This document shows, one piece after another, positions 1 through 5,652 of a stretch of 7,626 bases of DNA (positions are counted from its first letter, which is position 1; each line of letters begins with the position of its first letter). A program made the position numbers and the translations under genes. Under the pieces are notes generated by a model that was given only the letters and a program-made list of their open reading frames with translations, ran no database searches and was not told where the DNA came from. The DNA is from an uncultured Eubacteriales bacterium. Its GTDB lineage: Bacteria; Bacillota_A; Clostridia; Peptostreptococcales; Anaerovoracaceae. The DNA lies in the NCBI GenBank assembly GCA_902790885.1, contig CADATR010000081.1, positions 1 through 7,626 of the forward strand, read 5' to 3'.

Positions 1-197
1 GCTATGGCATTCGCGGCATCCTTAGGCTCTTCAAGCGAGCCCTCCTGTATCTGTACCTTCACCAGCTCATGCGCGCTGAGGTAATCATCTATCGCCGATA
101 TTATCGCCGGAGTGATGTCGTCCTTGCCTATCATGACAGTCGGCTTAAGATCCTGAGCCAGCTTCTTGAGTTCACTTCTCTGTTTTCCTGTTATCAT
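1..197 (-). CDS. yhbY: YhbY/YqeI-type CRM-domain RNA-binding protein, 3' end cut by window edge
   Basis: I translated this gene directly from the minus strand. The N-terminus begins MITGKQRSELKKLAQ, followed by a KPTVMIG segment and later HELVKVQI. This is the layout of the single-domain CRS1-YhbY (CRM) family, which binds rRNA and associates with the pre-50S ribosomal subunit. About 65 residues are visible; family members are about 95-105 aa, so the last third lies outside the window. The ATG overlaps the stop codon of the aldo/keto reductase upstream (ATGA) and has a strong GAGGAGG site ten bases before it, so translational coupling is likely. One oddity: the GxxG loop expected after the first beta-alpha unit (GKGG, GKNG or GSNG in relatives) reads G24-K25-D26-D27 here. 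In many Firmicutes yhbY sits between obgE and nadD; here the upstream neighbour is a reductase. The family call is confident; the function of this variant is inferred. Confidence 0.9.
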   Translation of the reverse strand, partial: MITGKQRSELKKLAQDLKPTVMIGKDDITPAIISAIDDYLSAHELVKVQIQEGSLEEPKDAANAI

Positions 198-1375
198 TGT
201 CCGAATACCTCCTCGGCATGCTTCATATTTTCACGTATTTTAACATCGAACGGACATCTTGTCTCGCACATTCCGCACTGCAGGCAGTCGCCCGCATGCC
301 TCTCCAGCACCTCGTAGTGCATTCTCTCGGTATCCGGCACCCGGAAGCCTTCGCTTCCCTCTTTGATGCCGTTCGACTCATTATGAGCGATCACCAGATT
401 AAGGAGCTTTGTGACGAATGCGATGTCTATCTCAGCCGGACACGGATGACAGTGCGTGCAGTACATGCAGTGTCCGCTCCAGCTCACCTTCGGGAAGCTC
501 GCAAAGGCTTCAGCATAGTCACGCTCGCTGTCACTTGCGTCACAGTACGCGATGCTTTCTGCCAGCTGCTCAGCATTCCTTGCACCCGAGCATACTGTTG
601 CCACGGCCGGTCTCGACAGGCAGTAGCTTATGCACTGCACCGGAGTAAGAGCCGCTCCCGCAGGAGACATCTCCGCGGAAAGAAGATCTCCTCCGGCAAA
701 TGCCTTCATTACCGTGATGCCTACGCCCATGCTCTCGCAGAGCTCGTACAGCCTCTGCCTCTCCGGATCCATATTGACAAAGCCTCCTTCGTACACCTCA
801 TCAGCCCAGAGATCATCTACCACCTCCGTACCCGGGAGCATGTCGTATACAGGATTGATGCTGAACATCAGCACCTCGATGTCGCCCTCTTCGATCGCCT
901 TTATCGCAACCTTAGGGTTATGAGACGAAAGTCCTATATGATGTATCCTGCCCTCAGCCTTGAGCTGCTTCGCGTACTCGACTATGCCGTTGTCCTTTAT
1001 GGCCTGCCAGTCGCTGTCAGCATCGCAGTAGTGGATCATTCCTACGTCGATATAGTCCGTGCCGAGCCTCTCAAGCGAGTCCTCGAAGGCCGCCTTTACA
1101 TCGTCAAGATTGCGGCTCCTCTCGTACTGGCCGTTCTTCCATACGGATGATATGTGCGACTGTATGATGAACTTCTCTCTCCTGCCCTTGAGAGCCTCTC
1201 CGAGGGCCGACCTCGCGGCAGGATCCGGTGAGAAGAGATCGAAGTAATTGACTCCGGCCTCCTCTGCCATGTCGAGAAATTCTTTCGCGTTGCTGTTGTC
1301 TTCAACAAATGCCTCGCAGCCAAGCGCTATGACACTTACCTCGAGTCCTGTATTTCCGAGTTTTCTGTATTCCAT
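194..1375 (-). CDS. Aldo/keto reductase with C-terminal double Fe-S cysteine clusters
   Basis: This is a 393-residue cytoplasmic protein. Residues 1 to about 290 form an AKR-type TIM barrel: the opening is MEYRKLGNTGLEVS, with LGTDYIDVGMIHY around 104-116 and an NADP-loop-like segment ending in CSGARNAEQLAES. The C-terminal part carries two cysteine groups, C303-C306-C309-C312 followed by Pro, and C364-C367-C370-C374 followed by Pro. The second is a classical CxxCxxCxxxCP 4Fe-4S ferredoxin signature. This architecture is the COG1453-like family of ferredoxin-fused AKRs, common in anaerobes, whose substrates are mostly unknown. Of the classical AKR tetrad, Asp46 and His115 are present, but the Tyr position reads Asp51 and the Lys position reads His74. 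I recall similar changes in clostridial relatives, so this looks like a subfamily trait rather than decay. An AAGGA motif lies 12 bases before the ATG. Its stop overlaps the yhbY start. Electron transfer between cofactor, clusters and an unknown acceptor is inferred. Confidence 0.93.
   Translation of the reverse strand: MEYRKLGNTGLEVSVIALGCEAFVEDNSNAKEFLDMAEEAGVNYFDLFSPDPAARSALGEALKGRREKFIIQSHISSVWKNGQYERSRNLDDVKAAFEDSLERLGTDYIDVGMIHYCDADSDWQAIKDNGIVEYAKQLKAEGRIHHIGLSSHNPKVAIKAIEEGDIEVLMFSINPVYDMLPGTEVVDDLWADEVYEGGFVNMDPERQRLYELCESMGVGITVMKAFAGGDLLSAEMSPAGAALTPVQCISYCLSRPAVATVCSGARNAEQLAESIAYCDASDSERDYAEAFASFPKVSWSGHCMYCTHCHPCPAEIDIAFVTKLLNLVIAHNESNGIKEGSEGFRVPDTERMHYEVLERHAGDCLQCGMCETRCPFDVKIRENMKHAEEVFGQ
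208..214 (-). promoter_or_regulatory. Ribosome binding site of yhbY
   Basis: The minus strand reads GAGGAGG, ten bases before the yhbY ATG at 197. It lies inside the last codons of the aldo/keto reductase. It supports the short overlapping start of yhbY. Confidence 0.8.
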
Positions 1376-1404
1376 TCTGTTTTTTTGTCCTTATTCAGTG
1401 TTTT

Positions 1405-2022
1405 TTATTCTGCGGCTTTATCCGCGCCTTCCCAGCGGTCCTTGCCGTCTTCGATGAGCACCGGTACGGAGTATTTGCCGTCCGCAGCCTCAGACACGTA
1501 AATATCGCAGTTGCCGATATTCTTCGACCAGTAGCTGCCCTTTGAAAGCGGTGTGAGGTATTCGAGCGCTCCCTTCATCGCGATGGCATGAGTCGAGATA
1601 AGGATATTGCTATTCTCAGCCTCTTCAACTATCTCGTCAAGAAAGCTTCCGACCCTTTCCACAACTGCCGGGAGCTGCTCCATGCCCTCAGGTGCAGGCA
1701 CGTTGACGAAGTCCATGAAGAAGTCGATCACCTCAGGGGCCGGATGATTAAGATCCATTCCCTCATAAGGCCCATAGTCCATTTCTATAAGCCTCTGCTC
1801 GTCCGCAAGCTCCGCGTCAGGTGCTATCCGCTCTGCCGTCTGCACAGCTCTTATCAGCGGACTCGTATACACCTTGTCTATCCTGACGCCCATATCCGCA
1901 AAGCGCCCTGCAGCTTCTTCAGCCTGAGCTATCCCGGTCTCATTGAGCGGGTAGTCGCTCCTGCCCTGCATGAGCATCTTCGCGTTCATTTCAGTCTTTC
2001 CGTGTCTTATTATGTACAGCAT
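1405..2022 (-). CDS. Histidine phosphatase family protein (phosphoglycerate mutase-like)
   Basis: This is a 205-residue soluble enzyme of the histidine phosphatase superfamily. The catalytic RHG motif is at residues 6-8, with His7 as the phospho-acceptor. SPLIRAVQTAE at about 54-64 is the conserved second segment. Glu80 in LIEMDYGPYEG is the likely proton donor, and THA at 144-146 supplies the second catalytic histidine, His145. All core residues are intact and the length is normal for the GpmB/CobC/PhoE-like branch. The substrate cannot be read from sequence; members act on sugar phosphates, nucleotide or cofactor phosphates, or are broad-range. True cofactor-dependent glycolytic mutases are longer (about 230-250 aa), so a phosphatase role is more likely. 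The ATG starts one base after the stop of the cysteine hydrolase upstream, with an AGGGA site nine bases before it. It is followed after 29 bases by the aldo/keto reductase. Confidence 0.92.
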   Translation of the reverse strand: MLYIIRHGKTEMNAKMLMQGRSDYPLNETGIAQAEEAAGRFADMGVRIDKVYTSPLIRAVQTAERIAPDAELADEQRLIEMDYGPYEGMDLNHPAPEVIDFFMDFVNVPAPEGMEQLPAVVERVGSFLDEIVEEAENSNILISTHAIAMKGALEYLTPLSKGSYWSKNIGNCDIYVSEAADGKYSVPVLIEDGKDRWEGADKAAE

Positions 2023-2023
2023 G

Positions 2024-2545
2024 CTACACGATCCCTATCTGACACATCTGCATCGTCATCAGAGCCGCCTCATGCGACTCCAGTGTGACTCCGGCGCAGC
2101 ATGTATGATCGACTGTTATCTTCACCTCAGGCATATTTGCCTTCAGGAGCAGCGCGTTCGACACCACACAGATATCCGTGCAGAGTCCCAGCACCTCGAT
2201 CTCGATCTCTTCTTTCGCCGCGATCTCAGCAATGTCTTTTGCGAGCGCCACACTGCCGAATGTCGGCTTTTCATAGACATGCGCGTCTGTAAGAAGCTCG
2301 GCTATATCGCTTCTTATCTGCCAGCCCTCTGTGCCCTTGATGCAGTGCTCCACCGGGAGATTCCTCCCCTCCTGAGTCTGCAGATATTCCGGGAAATGAG
2401 TATCCATCGTCACAAAAACATCCGCCTTGTCATACTCGCGTATCCTGGCCTTCACGTTCTCAACGATGGCGACTGCCTCCGGAGTTCCGAGAGCCCCGTC
2501 GATGAAGTCATTCTGCATATCCACTACAACGAGAATCTTTCTCAT
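2024..2545 (-). CDS. pncA: Isochorismatase-fold cysteine hydrolase, probable nicotinamidase
   Basis: This is a 173-residue enzyme opening MRKILVVVDMQNDF, typical of the isochorismatase/nicotinamidase fold. The catalytic triad can be placed at Asp9, Lys93 (in YEKPTFGS) and Cys126 (in GLCTDICVVSNALLL). Asp48, His50, Glu59 and His67 fit the metal ligands of the pneumococcal-type nicotinamidase. If so, it deaminates nicotinamide to nicotinate for NAD salvage. Other isochorismatase-like amidases share the triad, so the substrate is inferred, and the gene symbol is tentative. The start was chosen at the ATG at 2545, with GGGAGGA nine bases upstream. An in-frame TTG at 2563 would give six more residues, but it overlaps that ribosome binding site and would encode the site itself as MGGFQR, so I reject it. 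The gene lies 24 bases after the flavodoxin and one base before the histidine phosphatase. Confidence 0.87.
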   Translation of the reverse strand: MRKILVVVDMQNDFIDGALGTPEAVAIVENVKARIREYDKADVFVTMDTHFPEYLQTQEGRNLPVEHCIKGTEGWQIRSDIAELLTDAHVYEKPTFGSVALAKDIAEIAAKEEIEIEVLGLCTDICVVSNALLLKANMPEVKITVDHTCCAGVTLESHEAALMTMQMCQIGIV

Positions 2546-2554
2546 CCTTTGAAA

Positions 2555-2561
2555 TCCTCCC
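2555..2561 (-). promoter_or_regulatory. Ribosome binding site deciding the cysteine hydrolase start
   Basis: The minus strand reads GGGAGGA, nine bases before the ATG at 2545. It overlaps the alternative TTG at 2563, which therefore cannot be the start served by this site. Confidence 0.8.
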
Positions 2562-2569
2562 AAATATCT

Positions 2570-3037
2570 TTATTTCAGGCTGTTCGTCCATACGTTCAGC
2601 TCAGCATAGCTTGCATCAGGGCTGAAAAGCTTTGCCCCTATGATCTCGCCCTTCATGAGAGGCTGCAGCCTGGCCGGAGCCTTGGTGATATCACTGCCTC
2701 CCGAGGTAGCGAAGAGAGCCACCTTCTTGCCGCTGAAGTCATAGCTTTTTACGAATGTCTCGATGATATTCGGAGCCGCATAGTACCATACCGGGAATCC
2801 GATAAGCACCAGCTCGTATTCATCCATATCCTTCACTCTTTCAGCGATCGGTACATTCTTTTTGCCGATCTTCTCCTTGTTGCATCTTGCAAGCGGATTC
2901 GTCCATTTAAGATCTGCGTCTGTATAAGGCTCTACCGGCTTTATCTCAAACAGATCAGCCTCTGCAGCCTGCGCGACTCTTTTAGCAAGCGAAGCAGTAT
3001 TGCCGCTCGCCGAAAAATATGCGACTAAAGTCTTCAT
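2570..3037 (-). CDS. Short-chain flavodoxin-like protein
   Basis: This is a 155-residue FMN-binding flavodoxin-fold protein. It opens with MKTLVAYFSASGNT; the SASGNT loop at residues 9-14 is the FMN phosphate-binding loop. GFPVWYY at about 80-86 is the first isoalloxazine-flanking loop, with Trp84 and Tyr85/86 as likely stacking residues. ATSGGSD at about 110-116 is the second. Length and motifs match the Flavodoxin_4-like group annotated as flavodoxin or NAD(P)H-dependent oxidoreductase in anaerobes, rather than long electron-transfer flavodoxins. An AGGAGG site lies six bases before the ATG. It sits in a run of closely spaced genes (21 bases after the Nudix gene, 24 before the cysteine hydrolase). 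A role as electron carrier for the ferredoxin-tailed reductase three genes downstream is possible, but this is only proximity-based inference. Confidence 0.9.
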   Translation of the reverse strand: MKTLVAYFSASGNTASLAKRVAQAAEADLFEIKPVEPYTDADLKWTNPLARCNKEKIGKKNVPIAERVKDMDEYELVLIGFPVWYYAAPNIIETFVKSYDFSGKKVALFATSGGSDITKAPARLQPLMKGEIIGAKLFSPDASYAELNVWTNSLK

Positions 3038-3058
3038 TATGTGCCTCCTGTATATGTT

Positions 3059-3547
3059 CTATTCGTCAAGATATGAAACAAGGAAATACTCTGCCAGGCT
3101 ATCGTGACGGATGTTTTCTCTCGCTCCGTCGCGCGTGAACCAGGCGTATTTATCTATCTCATAATTGGTATCAAGCTCTGAAGAATCCTTCACGAATGCT
3201 GTGAAATTGCACATGAGAGTGTCGGACTTCTCAAAGAACTGCGTGCGGTTGAACTTCATGTGAGAGACAGTCATTCCGGTCTCTTCCTTCACCTCTCTCG
3301 CTACTGCGTCCTCGAGGGCCTCTCCCCGGGTCACATACCCGGCGACGAGTATGTACGACTGTCTCCCGTACTGCTGTATAAGCAGTATCTCGTCTTTCTC
3401 CTCGTTGACGACTATCATGCTGACCGCAACGTTGTACTGTGGAAACCTGTACTGTCCGCATTCAGGGCAGTACGGGATGATCCCTTCATTTTCCAATTCC
3501 TTCGGCACCAGCTTGGTGCCGCATTCCCTGCAAAAATTGCCTATCAT
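3059..3547 (-). CDS. Nudix hydrolase with N-terminal zinc ribbon (NudC-related)
   Basis: This is a 162-residue protein with two parts. Residues 1-36 form a zinc ribbon with Cys6-x2-Cys9 and Cys27-x2-Cys30, followed by YRFPQYNVAVSMIV, the linker seen in NAD(H) pyrophosphatases. Residues 40 to about 155 form the Nudix domain with a perfect box, from Gly70 through Glu76 and Arg84-Glu85 to Glu88-Glu89 and Gly91. NudC enzymes have an SQPWPFPxS signature after the box that specifies NAD(H); here the matching stretch reads RTQFFEKSDTLM, and the N-terminal NudC domain is absent. Similar short proteins are common in Clostridia. It hydrolyses some nucleoside diphosphate-linked substrate; NADH is possible but unproven. 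An AGGAG site is eight bases before the ATG. It is 24 bases downstream of the DUF1294 gene. Confidence 0.92.
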   Translation of the reverse strand: MIGNFCRECGTKLVPKELENEGIIPYCPECGQYRFPQYNVAVSMIVVNEEKDEILLIQQYGRQSYILVAGYVTRGEALEDAVAREVKEETGMTVSHMKFNRTQFFEKSDTLMCNFTAFVKDSSELDTNYEIDKYAWFTRDGARENIRHDSLAEYFLVSYLDE

Positions 3548-3571
3548 AGTATATTCTCCTGTGTATATGGA

Positions 3572-3835
3572 TCAGGCGTTCAGAAACAGTACGACAGCCG
3601 CGATCTGCAGTATGAGCATCACCGGCACCGTAACAGTATAATACAGTTTTTTCGTCTTATGCCTGAACGTGTACATTCCTGCCAGAGCCCCTATAGAACC
3701 GCCAAAAGCCGCTATCAGAAGCAGCACGCGGTTAGGGATCCGCTGCTTTTGTTTTATGGCCGCAGACTTATCTATGCCATAAAGACAGAAAGCAACTATA
3801 TTAACGATAACTATATATGTGACGGCGTACTTCAT
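3572..3835 (-). CDS. DUF1294 family small membrane protein
   Basis: This is an 87-residue protein matching the DUF1294 pattern: an N-terminal hydrophobic helix (about 4-20) ending in YGIDKSAAI, then RIPNRVLLLIAAFGGSIGAL with a second hydrophobic helix (about 37-54), the FRHKTKK basic motif at about 57-63, and a third helix near the C-terminus (about 67-84). Its biochemical function is unknown. The start is uncertain. The ATG at 3835 gives the N-terminus usual for the family, but its AGGA motif is only about two bases away. An in-frame TTG at 3853 would add six residues (MRLSRI), with only a distant AGAGG upstream. The gene lies 45 bases after guanine deaminase and 24 before the Nudix gene, and is probably cotranscribed with both. 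Confidence 0.85.
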   Translation of the reverse strand: MKYAVTYIVIVNIVAFCLYGIDKSAAIKQKQRIPNRVLLLIAAFGGSIGALAGMYTFRHKTKKLYYTVTVPVMLILQIAAVVLFLNA

Positions 3836-3880
3836 TATCCTCGATAGTCGCAAGTCTTACTGTCACGGCCTCTGCCTCCC

Positions 3881-5131
3881 TCATATCTCCTGTCCGTTCA
3901 GGTAACGCACCTTGATATTCTCCTTTGTTCCGATATAGCAGAATCTTTCAGCGACCTGCTCCGGAGCAAGCTCTCTTGCTGCATCTGAAAGTCCATCGAT
4001 CACAAGGGCGTCGAATACCGAGCCCGGCTCCAGCGAACCTGTGCCGCCGAAGAGTTCTCCGCTCTGCTTTGTAGCCATCCAGAACGCCTCCGGGAATGTG
4101 ATCTTGCGGTTGCCTTCAGGCTCGTAGAACTGCTTCAGCTTTGACAGCTGCACCGAGCGCGCTGCCTGAGTATATACGCCGATGTGATGCCCTGCGGAAA
4201 TATCGCTGCCAAGGCCTATCTTCATCCCTCTGTCAAGCAGAGCTCCGGTCTGCATTATCCCCGCTATCACACTGATAGTGGCATCAGGGCACTGAACGGC
4301 ATAGCAGTCATATTTCTGCATTATGCGAATGTCATCTTCAGACGGGAATATGAAGTGTCCTCCTATGACCGGTCCGTTATCCATCAGTCCCGCCTTCTCA
4401 TAGATCTCCGTATCGCATGAGCATTCAGGGAACAGTATCCTTGCCTGCTCCGCCTCCCACAGCGATTCAACCAGGTGGGTCTGCATGCCGACTCCGTATT
4501 TTTTGCCGAGCTTCCCGAGTCCGTTTATCAGTTCGCGAGTGCATGTTGGCGCGAATCTCGGTGTCAGGATAGGCCTGGTGTTCTGGTTGCCGCTGTATTT
4601 TTCGAGGAATTCTTCTGTCGCGCGGACCGATCCATCCGTATCCTCCAGAAGATCGCTCTGCGCGCTGCGGTCCATGTTCACCTTTCCGACAAAGCCCTTC
4701 ATTCCCTTGCTGTCCATCCTCTCGAGCAGATAGGACGTAGCCTCTGTATGGATCGTTCCGTAGACGCAAGCGTGCATCGTGCCATTGGCGATCATATCAT
4801 CGACGAACGCGTCATAAGCCAGCTTCGCGAATTCCGGGTCGGCATACCTCGCCTCCATCGGAAAAGTGCATTTATCGAGCCAGTCAGCGAGCAACATGTC
4901 CATCTCGAGCCCTCTGTTGAGATACTGCGGCGCGTGTACATGAAGATCCGAAAATGCCGGTATAAGAACGCCTTTTCCATAGTCTGTCACAGGCGCGCCA
5001 ATGTATTCATCCGGGATCACAGGCCAGATGCCTTTTACGATGCCTTTATCAACAGCGATATAGCTGTCCGGATGCACGGCCAGATGTTCCCTGTCTTTCG
5101 AATATACTATGTCTGCATGTATTATCTGCAT
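3881..5131 (-). CDS. guaD: Guanine deaminase
   Basis: This 416-residue zinc-dependent amidohydrolase converts guanine to xanthine and ammonia in purine catabolism and salvage. The metal-binding motif is in PAFSDLHVHAPQY (His64 and His66), and the HAPQY extension is characteristic of guanine deaminases. Further signatures are PRFAPTC (about 191-197), QTHLVES (His219, Glu222), GGHFIFP (His259) and GLGSDISAG (Asp310). Length agrees with the family (about 420-450). After the third beta-strand, where many relatives read CPTSN, this protein reads CPDATISVIAGI (from Cys281). Two tandem ATGs occur. A GGAGG site lies three bases before the first (5134) and six before the second (5131), so I prefer the second; the difference is one residue. 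It follows the RNA phosphodiesterase by about 19 bases. No purine transporter or xanthine dehydrogenase gene is visible. Confidence 0.93.
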   Translation of the reverse strand: MQIIHADIVYSKDREHLAVHPDSYIAVDKGIVKGIWPVIPDEYIGAPVTDYGKGVLIPAFSDLHVHAPQYLNRGLEMDMLLADWLDKCTFPMEARYADPEFAKLAYDAFVDDMIANGTMHACVYGTIHTEATSYLLERMDSKGMKGFVGKVNMDRSAQSDLLEDTDGSVRATEEFLEKYSGNQNTRPILTPRFAPTCTRELINGLGKLGKKYGVGMQTHLVESLWEAEQARILFPECSCDTEIYEKAGLMDNGPVIGGHFIFPSEDDIRIMQKYDCYAVQCPDATISVIAGIMQTGALLDRGMKIGLGSDISAGHHIGVYTQAARSVQLSKLKQFYEPEGNRKITFPEAFWMATKQSGELFGGTGSLEPGSVFDALVIDGLSDAARELAPEQVAERFCYIGTKENIKVRYLNGQEI

Positions 5132-5137
5132 CATCGG

Positions 5138-5142
5138 CCTCC
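5138..5142 (-). promoter_or_regulatory. Ribosome binding site of guaD
   Basis: The minus strand reads GGAGG. It lies three bases from the first of two tandem ATGs and six from the second. The six-base spacing favours the ATG at 5131. Confidence 0.65.
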
Positions 5143-5150
5143 GCTGTCTC

Positions 5151-5651
5151 TTACAGTTCTGTGTATATCATCCCGTATTTGCCCCGGTCCGAGCGCATGA
5201 GCGAGATATGATCGACGGTCATCGAAACACCGTCATCTACCGCTATCTCATTCGCAGCCTCCCTTGAGAGCTTTCCGTTTGCCCTGCGAATGATCGTTAT
5301 ATGAGGCGAAAACTTCTTCTTATCAAAAGGAATATCTGCCTCCGCGAGGGCCCGTCTCAGTCTGCGGCTTATCGCCATGAGCGGCGAACTGTTATCCGTA
5401 CCGACCCACCAGAGATCCCCGAAAGCTCCAATCCCTTTCAGCTTCAGCTCAAAAGGTCTGATTTCAATGCTATCCACTATCTCTTTTACACGCGCAGGAT
5501 CATCGTACTCTCCGATGAATGCAAGCGTCAGGTGCATGTTCTCCGGAGAAGTGTCCTTTCCCCTCACTCCGTAGGTCCGCATCGTGTCCTGCACATCAAG
5601 GAGCGCGTCTTTCATATCGTCATTCAGGTTTATCGCAATAAAGAGTCTCAT
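5151..5651 (-). CDS. thpR: RNA 2',3'-cyclic phosphodiesterase (2H/LigT family)
   Basis: This is a 166-residue member of the 2H phosphoesterase superfamily. The start is MRLFIAINL, the usual opening of the family. The two catalytic HxT motifs are His40-Leu-Thr42 (HLTLAFIG) and His117-Ile-Thr119 (SPHITIIR). Between them, FELKLKGIGAFGDLWWVG matches the central strand region of ThpR. The family opens 2',3'-cyclic phosphates on RNA ends and shows 2'-5' RNA ligase activity in vitro; the physiological substrate is not settled. The ATG at 5651 was chosen because an upstream in-frame ATG (5678) would add nine residues lying inside the preceding membrane-protein gene and not seen in the family. The stop of that gene and this ATG are separated by one base (TGA-T-ATG), and only a weak GGGAA lies upstream, so translation probably depends on coupling. 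Confidence 0.93.
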   Translation of the reverse strand: MRLFIAINLNDDMKDALLDVQDTMRTYGVRGKDTSPENMHLTLAFIGEYDDPARVKEIVDSIEIRPFELKLKGIGAFGDLWWVGTDNSSPLMAISRRLRRALAEADIPFDKKKFSPHITIIRRANGKLSREAANEIAVDDGVSMTVDHISLMRSDRGKYGMIYTEL

Positions 5652-5652
5652 A

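Noticed and set aside
197..1150. Long open frame on the plus strand (317 codons) opposite the aldo/keto reductase
   Set aside because: It is antisense to a clearly real gene, has no recognisable domain, and its open state follows from the codon usage of the minus-strand gene.
2546..2563. Six-residue N-terminal extension of the cysteine hydrolase from a TTG start
   Set aside because: The extension encodes the GGGAGGA ribosome binding site itself; the ATG at 2545 is correctly spaced from it.
1970..3028. Plus-strand open frame of 352 codons opposite the cysteine hydrolase and flavodoxin
   Set aside because: It is a mirror of two well-supported genes, runs across their junction, and has a low-complexity Leu/Arg/His/Ser-rich translation without motifs.
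4475..5200. Plus-strand open frame of 241 codons opposite guanine deaminase
   Set aside because: It is an antisense shadow; no domain or ribosome binding site was recognised.
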